Source of the DNA: Erwinia mallotivora
Lineage (GTDB): Bacteria; Pseudomonadota; Gammaproteobacteria; Enterobacterales; Enterobacteriaceae
Length of the DNA stretch: 64,000 bases
Direction: 5' to 3'
Assembly: GCF_000590885.1 (NCBI RefSeq)
Contig: NZ_JFHN01000022.1
Location: forward strand, 43,409-107,408
Below, piece after piece: positions 1 to 9,158 of this stretch. The notes under the pieces were generated by a model that was not told the origin of the DNA, ran no database searches, and worked only from the letters and a program-made list of their open reading frames with translations. The position numbers were made by a program, and so were the translations under genes. The stretch's first letter is position 1. Every line of letters starts with the position of its first letter.

Positions 1-104
1 AGCTGCGTTCCGTCCAGATTCAGACGCATTCCCATAAAGAACGCCGCCAGCACCAGCAGCATCAGTGCTGAGGCGACGGCGTTGAGCAGGTTGAGATGTT
101 TCAT
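1..104 (-). CDS. livM: LivM, branched-chain amino acid ABC permease (N-terminal 34 residues only)
   Basis: Only the first codons of this gene lie in the window; the rest continues beyond base 1. The visible N-terminus starts MKHLNLLNAVASALML and is a hydrophobic first membrane segment, as in LivM of E. coli, the second inner-membrane permease of the LivFGHMK leucine/isoleucine/valine importer. Its ATG (104-102) overlaps the TGA of livH (103-101) as ATGA, the usual sign of translational coupling inside the liv operon. The identification rests on position after livH plus the short similar N-terminus. Confidence 0.85.
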   Translation of the reverse strand, partial: MKHLNLLNAVASALMLLVLAAFFMGMRLNLDGTQ

Positions 105-1027
105 ACTTTCTCAACCTCCGGACGACCAAGAATACCGGTAGGCATTACCAGCAACACCACGATCAGCAACGCAAAAGAAACCACATCTTTGTATTCAGTG
201 CTTAAGTATGCCGACGTCAGCGCTTCGGCAATGCCAAGGATCAGACCGCCCAGCATCGCCCCCGGAATGCTGCCGATGCCGCCCAGAACCGCAGCGGTAA
301 AGGCTTTCATTCCGGCCATAAAACCGATATAGGGATTAATGACACCGTAGAACTGACCCAGCAGTACGCCCGCCACCGCTGCCATCGCCGCGCCAATCAC
401 AAAGGTCAGCGAGATAACGCGATCGGTATTGATGCCCAGCAGGCTGGCCATTTTCAAATCTTCAGCACAGGCACGACAGGCGCGGCCCATACGGGAATAA
501 CGAATAAACAGCGTCAGTGCCAGCATGGCAAGGAATGTTACCGACCAGATAACAATCTGCATGGTGGAAATTGTGGCAGCAAAACCATTACTGACGGCCA
601 GCGTCCAGCGCCCGGTAATCAGTCCTGGCAGGGCTAAATCACGCGATCCCTGCGTCAGGCTGACGTAGTTTTGCAGAAAAATTGACATACCGATGGCGGA
701 GATGAGCGCAATCAGGCGTTTGGACGAACGCACCGGCTTATAGGCCACACGCTCAATACTCCAGCCGTATGCGCTGGCAATGACGATCGCAGCGATAAAA
801 CCAGCACCCACCAGCATCCAGCTGACGTCGATACCGATCATCATCAGCCCGGCGATCACCATAAAGGAAACATAGCTGCCGATCATATATACCTCGCCGT
901 GAGCGAAGTTGATCATGCCAATAATGCCGTAAACCATCGTGTAGCCAATGGCGATCAACGCGTAGGTGCTACCCAACGTCACGCCATTGAACATTTGTTG
1001 CAGAAAATAGAGAAACTGCTCGGACAT
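101..1027 (-). CDS. livH: LivH, branched-chain amino acid ABC transporter permease
   Basis: Inner-membrane permease of the high-affinity leucine/isoleucine/valine ABC importer. The 308-residue product has the same length as E. coli LivH and matches it closely from MSEQFLYFLQQMFNG to the end GILGRPEVEKV. It is highly hydrophobic with about eight membrane segments and carries the permease loop around RACAEDLKMASLLGIN that contacts the ATPases. The open frame extends 27 codons further upstream, but the ATG at 1027 fits the family N-terminus. It lies 139 bp after livK with a hairpin between and is coupled to livM by a 4-bp overlap. Confidence 0.97.
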   Translation of the reverse strand: MSEQFLYFLQQMFNGVTLGSTYALIAIGYTMVYGIIGMINFAHGEVYMIGSYVSFMVIAGLMMIGIDVSWMLVGAGFIAAIVIASAYGWSIERVAYKPVRSSKRLIALISAIGMSIFLQNYVSLTQGSRDLALPGLITGRWTLAVSNGFAATISTMQIVIWSVTFLAMLALTLFIRYSRMGRACRACAEDLKMASLLGINTDRVISLTFVIGAAMAAVAGVLLGQFYGVINPYIGFMAGMKAFTAAVLGGIGSIPGAMLGGLILGIAEALTSAYLSTEYKDVVSFALLIVVLLVMPTGILGRPEVEKV

Positions 1028-1134
1028 ACCTGATACCTTACTTCTTGCCACCCTGGCGGTGAGTAACATGTTGTTTATCCTGAAAACTGCCTCAGAGAAT
1101 AACCACATAGGAAACGGTGAACATCGTGTAAAAC

Positions 1135-1154
1135 GGGCGACATTGACGTCGCCC
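1135..1154 (-). terminator. livK-livH intercistronic stem-loop (partial terminator or mRNA-stability hairpin)
   Basis: A perfect 7-bp GC-rich stem (GGGCGAC/GTCGCCC) with a 6-nt loop sits 13 bp after the livK stop. On the livK-coding strand it is followed by GTTTTAC, a short U run. In binding-protein ABC operons such hairpins commonly lower expression of membrane components relative to the binding protein. The U run is too short to claim full termination. Confidence 0.5.
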
Positions 1155-1166
1155 GGGCTGATTTTA

Positions 1167-2282
1167 TTATTTCACTGCGGAAGACGACCCATCGGCATGC
1201 CATTTGAAAATGCCGAACTCAAACCCTTTCAGATCACCTTTATTGTCCCAGCTCAGGTCGCCCATCACCGTCGGGACAGGCGCGCCCTCTTTCAGGTTTT
1301 TAGCGATATCTGCTGGCTCGGCGCTTTTACTGCGCTCCATTCCGGTGGTCAGCGCCTGTAATGCCGCATAGGTGGTCCAGACAAACGGCCCGGTTGAATC
1401 AAGCTTCTTCGCCTTCAGTGCATCAACAACGGGTTTATTGGCAGGAACCTGGTCATAGCGCTTCGGCAGGGTGACCAGCATCCCTTCAGAGGCCGCTCCG
1501 GCGATATTAGACAGTGAGGAGTTGCCCACGCCTTCCGGGCCCATAAACTGGGTTTTCAGGCCCGCAGCACGAGACTGACGCAGGATCTGGCCCATCTCCG
1601 GGTAGTAGCCGCCAAAATAAACGAAGTCGATATTTTCTTTTTTCAGACGTGCGACCAGCGTAGAAAAATCTTTATCGCCCGCGGTGATACCTTCAAACAT
1701 CACCACATTGCCGCCAGATTTTTTCAGGCTGTCCTGCACAGAACGCGCCAGGCCTTCACCGTACTGCTGTTTGTCATGAATGACCGCAATGCGCTGCGGT
1801 TTGATTTCGCTGAGAATGTATTTCGCGGCAGTCGGGCCCTGATCGGAGTCCAGCCCGGTGGTACGCATGATCATTTTGTAGCCACGGGTAGTCAGATTGG
1901 CATTGGTGGCCGCAGGGGTGATCATCAGCACGCCTTCGTCTTCGTAGATATCAGAAGCAGGCTGGGTGGAAGATGAACAAAGATGACCAATTACGTAGCG
2001 AATACCATCGTTAATGACTTTGTTAGCAACGGCAACCGCCTGTTTTGGATCGCAGGCATCATCGTATTCCACGCCGACCAGTTTGTCGCCGTTAACACCG
2101 CCTTTAGCATTGATATCTGCAATTGCCTGCTTCGCACCGGTAAATTCCATATCACCATATTGTGCAACCGGACCAGACATCGCGCCCACAATGGCAACTT
2201 TGATGTCTTTCGCGATGGCTGCATGGCTCAGCGCCATCGCCACGCAACCAGCCAGCAATGCGCTACCTTTACTGATTTTCAT
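1167..2282 (-). CDS. livK: LivK/LivJ-type periplasmic branched-chain amino acid binding protein
   Basis: The 371-residue periplasmic binding protein of the Liv ABC importer. It has a Sec signal peptide ending near HAAIAKDIK, followed by the class I substrate-binding fold. The conserved segments AVVGAMSGP-like, [18 protein letters not shown] and [16 protein letters not shown] are all present, with the binding-site Ser-Ser-Ser-Thr motif. The sequence mixes positions typical of E. coli LivJ ([16 protein letters not shown]) and LivK ([16 protein letters not shown]). This is notable because no livJ is found between panM and rpoH, where E. coli has it. It may therefore be the only binding protein of this locus and serve all three amino acids. 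Confidence 0.95.
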   Translation of the reverse strand: MKISKGSALLAGCVAMALSHAAIAKDIKVAIVGAMSGPVAQYGDMEFTGAKQAIADINAKGGVNGDKLVGVEYDDACDPKQAVAVANKVINDGIRYVIGHLCSSSTQPASDIYEDEGVLMITPAATNANLTTRGYKMIMRTTGLDSDQGPTAAKYILSEIKPQRIAVIHDKQQYGEGLARSVQDSLKKSGGNVVMFEGITAGDKDFSTLVARLKKENIDFVYFGGYYPEMGQILRQSRAAGLKTQFMGPEGVGNSSLSNIAGAASEGMLVTLPKRYDQVPANKPVVDALKAKKLDSTGPFVWTTYAALQALTTGMERSKSAEPADIAKNLKEGAPVPTVMGDLSWDNKGDLKGFEFGIFKWHADGSSSAVK

Positions 2283-2667
2283 CCTGAGTACCCCATCTGT
2301 TGTGTTTGTACTTATCTTCAGCCGTGTCCCGCAGAAAACGCTTTCGATAGAAAGGGTTAGCGGGGTTTATTATGAGTTTTAGCAATAAGGCTTTAAAATT
2401 CAGGTTATTAAACAGGAATTTTCTTCTGTAAATCAACTGACATATTGATAAATAGTCGTTTGTGGCAGGATAATTATCTGATATTAACGCAGCATTACGG
2501 AGCGATTTTACAGCGAAATATGCTGGTTATTAGCCAGGCAATTAGTGTTTATCTTCAGGTTTAATCATTCAGAAGACAGATTGCTTTGTTTTCGTACAAA
2601 AAAGTTCCGCGTCTGTACAGGGCTAAATTCGCTACAATATGCCTTTCGCTTTTCTCCGGTATCAAAC
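2283..2667. promoter_or_regulatory. Divergent livK/panM intergenic region
   Basis: 385 bp between the divergent livK and panM starts. It is AT-rich and must hold the livK promoter (minus strand) and the panM promoter (plus strand). In E. coli liv expression is controlled by Lrp and leucine, and AT-rich DNA suits Lrp binding, but I see no site that can be assigned with confidence. No open frame worth calling is present. Confidence 0.4.
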
Positions 2668-3063
2668 ATGAAACTGACCATCATCAGACTGCAACATTTT
2701 TCCGCCCAGGATCGTCTCGATCTGGCTAAAATCTGGCCCGATGCCGATCTGCTGAAAACAGAAGAGGCGCTGAATGAACAGCATCGACTGTACGCTGCAA
2801 AATTCAATGAGCGTCTGCTTGCTGCGGTGATCGTGATGATAAAAGGCAATTCAGCAGAAATGCAGGATTTTATGGTGCGTGAGGTAACACGTCGCAGGGG
2901 GGTAGGAAAATATCTGCTGGAGGAGGTTATGGCACAGAATGGAGAGATCCACCGCTGGTGGATTGCTGATACCAACTGCAACGAAAGCGATGCAGCAACC
3001 GCTTTTATGCAGGCGGCGGGATTTAAAACCGAGGCAGGTGGCTGGGCCTGGCAGCAAAACTGA
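2668..3063 (+). CDS. panM: PanM (YhhK), PanD maturation acetyltransferase-like activator
   Basis: A 131-residue GNAT-fold protein matching E. coli PanM (127 aa). Conserved segments include YAAKFNERLLAAV and REVTRRRGVGKYLLEEV, the latter being the acetyl-CoA pyrophosphate loop (R-R-G-V-G-K). PanM promotes autocleavage of the PanD proenzyme (aspartate decarboxylase) and so enables beta-alanine, pantothenate and CoA synthesis. The ATG at 2668 gives the family N-terminus MKLTIIRLQ; the open frame extends 41 codons upstream without family similarity. The gene converges on rpoH and shares a hairpin terminator with it. Confidence 0.95.
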   Translation: MKLTIIRLQHFSAQDRLDLAKIWPDADLLKTEEALNEQHRLYAAKFNERLLAAVIVMIKGNSAEMQDFMVREVTRRRGVGKYLLEEVMAQNGEIHRWWIADTNCNESDAATAFMQAAGFKTEAGGWAWQQN

Positions 3064-3150
3064 ATAACGCGCTGCTTTAAGGCGGATCCTGCTCACTGGC
3101 GGCTGTGACTTCGCCACGCTACAGACATGCCAGAACGTCAGAAACAGAAA

Positions 3151-3178
3151 GGGCGACCTCTGGTCGCCCCGTTTTTTA
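3151..3178. terminator. Bidirectional terminator between panM and rpoH
   Basis: An 8-bp GC-rich stem GGGCGACC/GGTCGCCC with a 3-nt loop is followed on the plus strand by CGTTTTTTA. On the minus strand it is followed by TTTCTG. It lies 10 bp from the rpoH stop codon and 88 bp from the panM stop, so it can serve both convergent genes, more strongly for panM. Confidence 0.9.
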
Positions 3179-3188
3179 CTACCGCCGC

Positions 3189-4043
3189 TTATGCTTCTAT
3201 AGCAACACGCAGTTTCTTCATCGCGTTCTTTTCAAGCTGTCGCACACGCTCAGCAGAAACGCCATATTTATCAGCAAGTTCCTGCAAGGTGGTTTTGTTC
3301 TCTTCATCAAGCCAGCGGGCGCGAATAATATCCTGGCTACGTTCGTCAAGCCCCTGCATTGCATCGCTCAGCTTATCTGCTGCGTGACTGTCCCAGTTGT
3401 CATCTTCAATACCACCGGCAAAATCAGAGGACTTATCCTGCAAATAGAGCATCGGAGCCATGGAGCGGCCTTCGCCTTCATCGTCAGGCGTCGGATCAAA
3501 GGTCATATCCTGAGCCGCCATCCGCGATTCCATCTCCAACACGTCTTTACTGGTTACTCCCAGTTCACGGGCCACCATTTCCACTTCATCCTGGTTGAAC
3601 CAGCCCAGACGCTGTTTGGCTTTACGCAGGTTGAAGAACAGCTTGCGCTGAGCTTTGGTGGTCGCCACCTTAACAATACGCCAGTTACGTAAAACGTATT
3701 CATGGATCTCGGCTTTGATCCAGTGGACGGCGAAGGAAACCAGACGCACACCCACTTCCGGATTAAAACGGCGCACCGCTTTCATCAGGCCAATGTTACC
3801 TTCCTGAATCAGATCGGCCTGCGGGAGTCCGTAGCCGGAGTAGTTACGAGCGACATGAACAACAAAGCGCAGGTGAGACAGAATCAGCGTTTTGGCTGCT
3901 TCCAGATCGCCCTGGTAATGCAGCCGTTCAGCCAGCGCTTTTTCCTCTTCTGCCGTCAGCACAGGCCGGGCATTGGCGGCCCGGATATAAGAATCCAGGT
4001 TACCTAAAGGAGCAATAGCTAAAGTTTGCATTTCTTTGGTCAT
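3189..4043 (-). CDS. rpoH: RpoH, heat-shock sigma factor sigma-32
   Basis: 284 residues, the same length as E. coli RpoH, with near-identical core segments. Region 2 ([50 protein letters not shown], split by eye) binds core polymerase and the -10 element. The RpoH-box stretch [10 protein letters not shown], important for DnaK/FtsH control, is present. Region 4 ends with the -35-binding helix-turn-helix [28 protein letters not shown]. It directs transcription of chaperone and protease genes after heat shock. In E. coli translation is controlled by an mRNA thermometer in the first about 200 nt. A Shine-Dalgarno GAGAGGG lies a few bases before the ATG. Confidence 0.98.
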   Translation of the reverse strand: MTKEMQTLAIAPLGNLDSYIRAANARPVLTAEEEKALAERLHYQGDLEAAKTLILSHLRFVVHVARNYSGYGLPQADLIQEGNIGLMKAVRRFNPEVGVRLVSFAVHWIKAEIHEYVLRNWRIVKVATTKAQRKLFFNLRKAKQRLGWFNQDEVEMVARELGVTSKDVLEMESRMAAQDMTFDPTPDDEGEGRSMAPMLYLQDKSSDFAGGIEDDNWDSHAADKLSDAMQGLDERSQDIIRARWLDEENKTTLQELADKYGVSAERVRQLEKNAMKKLRVAIEA

Positions 4044-4156
4044 TCAAACCCTCTCTGTATTAAGCAATGTTGCCACGCATTTCCCTGCACGACCGGTAAG
4101 ACTACGCGAATGGCAGGAAGAAGTGAAAGCAATCTGTGCTGAATTCGACTACAAAG

Positions 4157-4165
4157 TTATCCACA
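4157..4165 (+). promoter_or_regulatory. DnaA box in the rpoH promoter region
   Basis: A perfect consensus DnaA box TTATCCACA lies in the 262-bp region between rpoH and ftsX, about 115 bp upstream of the rpoH start. A weaker second copy in the other orientation (ATATCCACC read on the minus strand) starts about 15 bp away. In E. coli, DnaA boxes overlap rpoH promoters P3 and P4 and DnaA represses them, so the position matches known regulation. Confidence 0.7.
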
Positions 4166-4305
4166 AGTTCATTATTACGGGTGGATATTTTACACACAAT
4201 CTGAGGCAGGGAAAATATCTGAAGACATAATGAAAAGATGGCATTCCTCTGCGACACAGTGCTGTGTAACAGAGGAATAGTATATCAAAAGATATGAATA
4301 AAGGA

Positions 4306-5298
4306 TTACTGCGGCGTAAATCGACGTAAATGTTGCACCGTGGCCAGCCACGCGGCAATCCAGCCTATCATTGCGGAGATTAACAGCAGCAGCAGGCTTT
4401 CGTCCCGGGCAAGGCCTTGCAAACGGAAAGTGGTGCCAAATACCGCCGCAACCTGGGTGACGACCGACTCCAGGCGGAATACCAGCACCTCAGACAAGAC
4501 CAGTGAGAGCAGCGCCCCGGCGAAGCCCAGCAGTGCGCCGCCATAGAGGAAGGGACGCAGGATAAAACCATCCGTTGCCCCAATCAGTTTCTGCACGTTG
4601 ATGGTATCGCGGCGGGCAAAAATGCTGAGGCGCACGCTGTTGCCAATAACCAGAAACACCGCAACAATCATCAACACGCCAATCATTGCTGCCACCTGCC
4701 CCACCAATCCGGTCAGCGCAGCCAGACGGGCAAACCAGCTGTCGTCCATCTTCACTTCATCCACACCCTGAGTTTTCGCCACCCGCTCACGCAGGTTATT
4801 CATGGTGTCAGAATTCTGAAAATTCAGTTTGGGTGTAATGATCGCCACCGCAGGCAGTGGGTTCTGCTCCAGCATATCCATTGCACCGCCAAAACCCGAC
4901 CAGTTACGGAATTCACCCATCGCTTCTTCACGCGAGAGGTAATTCACTTTTTCCACGCCCTCTTCTTTCTTAAGCTGCGCCACGACGTTTTCTGCTGCAT
5001 CATCGTCCAGCGTTTTGCTCAGATAAACCGTCAACTGCGGGGCTGGATACCACTGCTCCGCTGCCTGACTGACGTTTTTCCAGACCATAAAGCAGACGCT
5101 GGGCAGCGTCAGGGAAATGGCAATGACCATCACCGTCAGCAGGGTTGCCAGTGGCTGACGCCACATGTCAGAAAGCGCACCTCGCAGCGCATAGCGCCAC
5201 TGCTCCTGCCAGCCCCCTTTCAACGCTTTGCTTTTAGAAGGCTGCTTTTGTCTGGCCGCTTTCGGTGCCGCCGGCCGTTTATTACGTTTATTTACCAC
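4306..5298 (-). CDS. ftsX: FtsX, membrane component of the FtsEX divisome complex
   Basis: A 330-residue polytopic protein matching E. coli FtsX: an N-terminal basic cytoplasmic stretch, one TM ([20 protein letters not shown]), a periplasmic loop with [14 protein letters not shown] and [16 protein letters not shown], then three C-terminal TMs. With FtsE it forms an ABC-type complex that recruits and activates EnvC and so drives amidase-mediated septal peptidoglycan splitting. I chose the GTG at 5298, which aligns with the E. coli start and has GGAGG five bases upstream. An ATG at 5310 (four codons longer, with its own AGGGA) is also possible. Either start overlaps the end of ftsE. Confidence 0.95.
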   Translation of the reverse strand: MVNKRNKRPAAPKAARQKQPSKSKALKGGWQEQWRYALRGALSDMWRQPLATLLTVMVIAISLTLPSVCFMVWKNVSQAAEQWYPAPQLTVYLSKTLDDDAAENVVAQLKKEEGVEKVNYLSREEAMGEFRNWSGFGGAMDMLEQNPLPAVAIITPKLNFQNSDTMNNLRERVAKTQGVDEVKMDDSWFARLAALTGLVGQVAAMIGVLMIVAVFLVIGNSVRLSIFARRDTINVQKLIGATDGFILRPFLYGGALLGFAGALLSLVLSEVLVFRLESVVTQVAAVFGTTFRLQGLARDESLLLLLISAMIGWIAAWLATVQHLRRFTPQ

Positions 5299-5956
5299 CC
5301 AGGCCTCCATGCAGATGTCCCTGATTAAGCGTCATCAGACGATAGTTGCGCCGGGCGATCAACGCCTGATCATGGGTCGCCATCAGTACCGTAACGCCAA
5401 CGCGGTTAAACTCTTCAAACAGACGCAGGATCTCTTCGGACAGCGCGTCATCCAGGTTGCCAGTGGGTTCATCTGCCAGCAATACCGTAGGTTTATTCAC
5501 TACCGCACGAGCGATTCCCACCCGCTGCTGTTCACCCCCGGAAAGCTGAATGGGAAAACTTTTCGCTTTATCCAGCAGCCCTACTTTATCCAGCGCCGCC
5601 GAGACACGACGACGTATATCCTCACCGCTGGCACCGGCAATAATCAGTGGGATAGCGACGTTGTCGTACACTGAGCGATCCATCAGCAGATGATGGTCCT
5701 GAAAAATCATCCCTATCTGTCGGCGCAGGAAGGGCACCTCACTGTTTTTCAGGCGGCTGATGTCATGGCCGCTGAACCAGATACGCCCGGCGCTGGGGCG
5801 TTCAATGCCACAAATTAGCTTCAGCAGGGTGCTTTTTCCGGCCCCGGAATGGCCGGTCAGAAACGCCATTTCTCCAGGTTGCAAATGAAACTCCACCCCC
5901 TGAAGCGCTTGCCGACCGCCAAGATAAGCCTTACTGACCTGTTCAAAGCGAATCAT
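5288..5956 (-). CDS. ftsE: FtsE, cell-division ABC-type ATPase
   Basis: 222 residues, the E. coli length. It has Walker [10 protein letters not shown], the ABC signature [14 protein letters not shown], Walker [13 protein letters not shown] and an H-loop His (MATHD). It pairs with FtsX at the septum and its ATP cycle gates EnvC activation. The start at 5956 ([14 protein letters not shown]) matches the family. It overlaps the ftsY stop by 14 bp and ftsX overlaps its end, so ftsY-ftsE-ftsX is a tightly coupled operon. Confidence 0.98.
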   Translation of the reverse strand: MIRFEQVSKAYLGGRQALQGVEFHLQPGEMAFLTGHSGAGKSTLLKLICGIERPSAGRIWFSGHDISRLKNSEVPFLRRQIGMIFQDHHLLMDRSVYDNVAIPLIIAGASGEDIRRRVSAALDKVGLLDKAKSFPIQLSGGEQQRVGIARAVVNKPTVLLADEPTGNLDDALSEEILRLFEEFNRVGVTVLMATHDQALIARRNYRLMTLNQGHLHGGLGGK

Positions 5957-7481
5957 GCGCATTATCCTCTCGGGCAAAAAGTGCCTCTATAAAATCGTCA
6001 GCCTTAAACGAACGCAGATCGTCAATACCTTCACCCACGCCGATATAGCGAATGGGGATGCCGAACTGATCGGCAACCGAGAAGATTACGCCACCTTTCG
6101 CGGTGCCATCCAGTTTGGTCAGGGTGATACCGGTCAGGCCCACCGCCTCATGGAACAACTTCGTCTGGCTGATAGCATTCTGTCCGGTGCTGGCGTCGAT
6201 GGTCAGCATCACTTCGTGGGGAGCCTGATCATCCAGCTTTTTCATCACACGGGTGATTTTTTTCAGCTCTTCCATCAGATGCGATTTGTTTTGCAGGCGG
6301 CCAGCGGTGTCGGCAATCAACACATCCACCTGACGCGCTTTTGCTGCCTGTATGGCGTCAAAAATGACCGAAGCTGAATCCGCGCCGGTATGCTGAGCAA
6401 CCACCGGAATGTTGTTGCGTTGTCCCCAAACCTGCAATTGCTCGACGGCAGCGGCACGGAAAGTGTCTCCGGCCGCCAGCATCACTGATTTACCTTCTGC
6501 CTGATACTGTCTGGCGAGCTTGCCGATGGTGGTGGTTTTACCCACCCCATTAACCCCCACCATCAGGATGACGAACGGCGTTTTGCCGCTCACCTCCAGG
6601 GGAGCCTCTACCTTAGCCAGAATTTCTGACATCTCCTGCTTCAGCAGGCCATAAAGGGCTTCGGCATCACGCAGCTGTTTGCGGCTTGCCTGCTGGGTAA
6701 GATGAGTAATGATACGCCGGGTGGTTTCCACCCCAACATCAGCTATCAGCAGCTGTTCTTCCAGTTCGTCGAAGAGGTCGTCGTCGATTTTTTTACCACG
6801 AAACAGCCCGATAAATCCGGAACCGAGGTTCTGACGGGTTTTAACCAGGCTACGTTTGAGGCGGGCGAAGAAGCCCTCTTTGGTCGGACGCTGCTGCTCT
6901 GCTGTTTCGCTAACCAGTACTGCTGCCGGTTCATCGATATCAATCTGCTCCCCGGAAGTCAGAACCGTAGTTTGCTGTTCTGTCGGCAGGTATAAGCTGT
7001 CAGGCTCAGTGACAGCCTCCTCATCCGGTATTAACTGCGGGGTGGGCTGGCTCACCTCCACCGCAGCTTCAGAAGGATGTTCCTCTGACGCTTTTTCGGT
7101 TGCAGTGGCTTCCTCTGACAGTGTTGCGGCAGGCGTTGTCTGAACGTCATCGGTCTGCGCAGGCAACGGTGTGACCGCTTTTAATTGCGCAGGCGGCGTT
7201 TCCACCCGCTCCTCGACCTGTTCGGAAACGCTATTCGGTTGGTCAGCGTCAGCATCGACATGCGGCTGTCTGAGTGGTTCACGATTAGCGATCTCTTCAG
7301 TCGGTGCTGACTCATCGGTGCGCCGTTCGGTTTCAGCGCTGGCGGGCGTGGTGGCGTCAGTGAGTTGTGCCGCATCGGACTGTTGCTGCTCTGACGTCTC
7401 TTTCTTTTCTTCCTGCGACGTTGCTTCATCACGCCCTAATCCCAGCCAGGAAAAAAAGCCACGTTTTTTATTTTTTGCCAT
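5943..7481 (-). CDS. ftsY: FtsY, signal recognition particle receptor GTPase
   Basis: 512 residues (E. coli 497). The first about 210 residues are an acidic, low-complexity A domain rich in E, T, A and Q that helps membrane association. The N and G domains follow, with the P-loop GVNGVGKTTT, the DTAGR motif (IADTAGRLQNKSHLM) and TKLDGTAKGG. It docks SRP-ribosome complexes at SecYEG for co-translational membrane insertion. It is the first gene of the ftsYEX operon and is divergent from rsmD, 165 bp away. The A domain is the only poorly conserved part, as is usual. Confidence 0.97.
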   Translation of the reverse strand: MAKNKKRGFFSWLGLGRDEATSQEEKKETSEQQQSDAAQLTDATTPASAETERRTDESAPTEEIANREPLRQPHVDADADQPNSVSEQVEERVETPPAQLKAVTPLPAQTDDVQTTPAATLSEEATATEKASEEHPSEAAVEVSQPTPQLIPDEEAVTEPDSLYLPTEQQTTVLTSGEQIDIDEPAAVLVSETAEQQRPTKEGFFARLKRSLVKTRQNLGSGFIGLFRGKKIDDDLFDELEEQLLIADVGVETTRRIITHLTQQASRKQLRDAEALYGLLKQEMSEILAKVEAPLEVSGKTPFVILMVGVNGVGKTTTIGKLARQYQAEGKSVMLAAGDTFRAAAVEQLQVWGQRNNIPVVAQHTGADSASVIFDAIQAAKARQVDVLIADTAGRLQNKSHLMEELKKITRVMKKLDDQAPHEVMLTIDASTGQNAISQTKLFHEAVGLTGITLTKLDGTAKGGVIFSVADQFGIPIRYIGVGEGIDDLRSFKADDFIEALFAREDNAHDSL

Positions 7482-7646
7482 GGTACAACCACACTCCTCG
7501 CGGGGAAAAAATCGTCAGGTCTCTGAAAATCATCTCAATCGCTAAGTCTAACACTTTACGGCTGGCGCAACACAGCACCCTTTTTACGTTTCCTCCGCAC
7601 GGAGCGCGCGTTAAACTATGCAACAAATTATTAAGAGCTCAGCAGC

Positions 7647-8252
7647 ATGACGAAAAAAAACCGCAATGGTGGCCCAGGTCAAATCCGCATTATTGGTGGC
7701 CTGTGGCGCGGCAGAAAACTCCCGGTTCCTGACAGCGCCGGACTAAGACCCACCACCGATCGCGTTCGTGAGACGCTGTTTAACTGGCTGGCGGCAGATA
7801 TTCAGGGCGCACGTTGCCTCGATTGTTTTGCCGGTAGCGGCGCGCTGGGACTGGAAGCGCTGTCGCGTCACGCGGCTTCAGCCACCCTGCTGGAGCTGGA
7901 AAGACCGGTCGCGCAACAACTGGAAAAAAATCTGACAACCCTGGGTGCCACCACCGGCAAGGTTATTAATACCAACGCGCTGCAATATCTGGCTCAGCCG
8001 GGTGAACCTTACGATTTGGTGTTTATCGATCCCCCGTTTCGTAAAGGTCTGCTGGAACAAACCCTGTCACAGCTTGAGTCTGGTGGATGGCTGTCGGATC
8101 AGGCGCTTATCTACGTAGAAAGCGAAGTGGAAAACGGTATACCGACGGTGCCTGGCCGCTGGCAGCTGCACCGTGAAAAGGTTGCCGGACAGGTCGCGTA
8201 TCGTTTGTACGTTCGCCACACCTCAGAAAAGGAACAACACCATGCTGATTAA
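7647..8252 (+). CDS. rsmD: RsmD, 16S rRNA (guanine-966-N2)-methyltransferase
   Basis: 201 residues (E. coli 198). It has an SAM-binding Rossmann methyltransferase fold with CLDCFAGSGALGLEALSR (motif I) and the catalytic DPPF motif in LVFIDPPFRKG, as expected for amino-group N2 methylation. The N-terminal GQIRIIGGLWRGRKLPV and RPTTDRVRETLFNWL match the family. It methylates G966 of 16S rRNA in assembled 30S subunits. It is divergent from ftsY, and its end overlaps the start of yhhL by 11 bp. Confidence 0.97.
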   Translation: MTKKNRNGGPGQIRIIGGLWRGRKLPVPDSAGLRPTTDRVRETLFNWLAADIQGARCLDCFAGSGALGLEALSRHAASATLLELERPVAQQLEKNLTTLGATTGKVINTNALQYLAQPGEPYDLVFIDPPFRKGLLEQTLSQLESGGWLSDQALIYVESEVENGIPTVPGRWQLHREKVAGQVAYRLYVRHTSEKEQHHAD

Positions 8253-8511
8253 TCTGGGAAGGCTGTTAATGGTCTTCGTCTGGGCTTTTTTGCTGCTCAA
8301 TCTGGTTCATCCGTTTCCCAAACCCCTGAAATATTTTGTTGATGTTGCGTTGTTTTTTATGGTGGTTATGCACGGACTGCAACTGGTGCTGATGCGCGCC
8401 ACGCAACCTAAAACAGGGCCAAAATTAAGCCCTTTAACGCAAACCAAAATCTTCTTTTTTGGCGTCTTTGAACTGCTGGCCTGGCAGAAAAAAAACCTGC
8501 CGAAACAGTAG
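8242..8511 (+). CDS. yhhL: YhhL, DUF1145 small membrane protein
   Basis: An 89-residue protein matching E. coli YhhL (DUF1145), with two membrane segments (LLMVFVWAFLLLNLV and FVDVALFFMVVMHGLQLVL) and the conserved FFFGVFELLAWQKK near the C-terminus. Its function is unknown. The ATG at 8242 lies inside the rsmD end and is probably translationally coupled to it. The last codons share a short direct repeat (AAAAACCTGCCGAAA) with the sequence just after the stop that forms the terminator stem. Confidence 0.93.
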   Translation: MLINLGRLLMVFVWAFLLLNLVHPFPKPLKYFVDVALFFMVVMHGLQLVLMRATQPKTGPKLSPLTQTKIFFFGVFELLAWQKKNLPKQ

Positions 8512-8525
8512 CTGCTGAGAAAAAC

Positions 8526-8566
8526 CTGCCGAAAAAAGGGGAAATGTGGCGCTCTTTTTTCGGCAG
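8526..8566. terminator. Bidirectional terminator between yhhL and yhhM
   Basis: A 13-bp perfect inverted repeat, CTGCCGAAAAAAG (8526-8538) and CTTTTTTCGGCAG (8554-8566), with a 15-nt spacer. The A/T tracts at the loop side of a GC stem give a terminator in both directions, as expected between the convergent yhhL and yhhM. Confidence 0.85.
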
Positions 8567-8572
8567 ACTTCC

Positions 8573-8929
8573 TTACTGGTTAACAGGGCTGAACGAGATA
8601 AACCGCGTTCCCTGGAGCTGTAATTTGCCCCTTGCCCCTTCATCAATCTGCTGATAATCACGCTTTGTTAAAACCAGCCTGAAATCTCCAGCGCCATTCA
8701 GCGGGTGAAACCAGGCTTCATAGCGCATCTCCTCGACGGGGATTACATCCCGCTGGCGGGAGCGGCGATTCGACACCGGTGTTTCCCTTCTTGCCTTGAC
8801 TTCCACCGGCAGTGAACGAACCGGGGATGCATCGTTGACCGCCACTTCCCGGCGCTGCCTGATAAACTGGCGCGTTGCCAGGATGGCAATAACCGCCAGG
8901 ATGGCTAAGAACAAAAATGGTGGTTTCAT
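8573..8929 (-). CDS. yhhM: YhhM, DUF2500 membrane-anchored protein
   Basis: 118 residues (E. coli YhhM 119). One N-terminal TM anchor (PFLFLAILAVIAILA) is followed by a basic linker (RRSRQRDV) and the DUF2500 domain with RYEAWFHP and GTRFISF near the end. Its function is unknown. The ATG at 8929 gives the family N-terminus MKPPF; the longer frame upstream has no family similarity. It is convergent with yhhL across the hairpin at 8526-8566 and divergent from yhhN. Confidence 0.92.
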   Translation of the reverse strand: MKPPFLFLAILAVIAILATRQFIRQRREVAVNDASPVRSLPVEVKARRETPVSNRRSRQRDVIPVEEMRYEAWFHPLNGAGDFRLVLTKRDYQQIDEGARGKLQLQGTRFISFSPVNQ

Positions 8930-9158
8930 ACAGTCTCTCTTTGGTCTTATCGGATAAAAAATGTCGGTTTGACCGATTGGCAACAGCCAGCTTACCGGGA
9001 AAATTTCTGGTTTTCAGCCCGCAATCGCCGTGAGTTGCCAGGCTCACACTTTGTATAACGAAGGTATTTGCTGCTTTCAGAAGCCCCCCACTGTCACTTC
9101 CCTGCGGCCTGACCTAGACTTAGCCGGGAATTGTGCATCGAAAACAAAGGGACAGATT

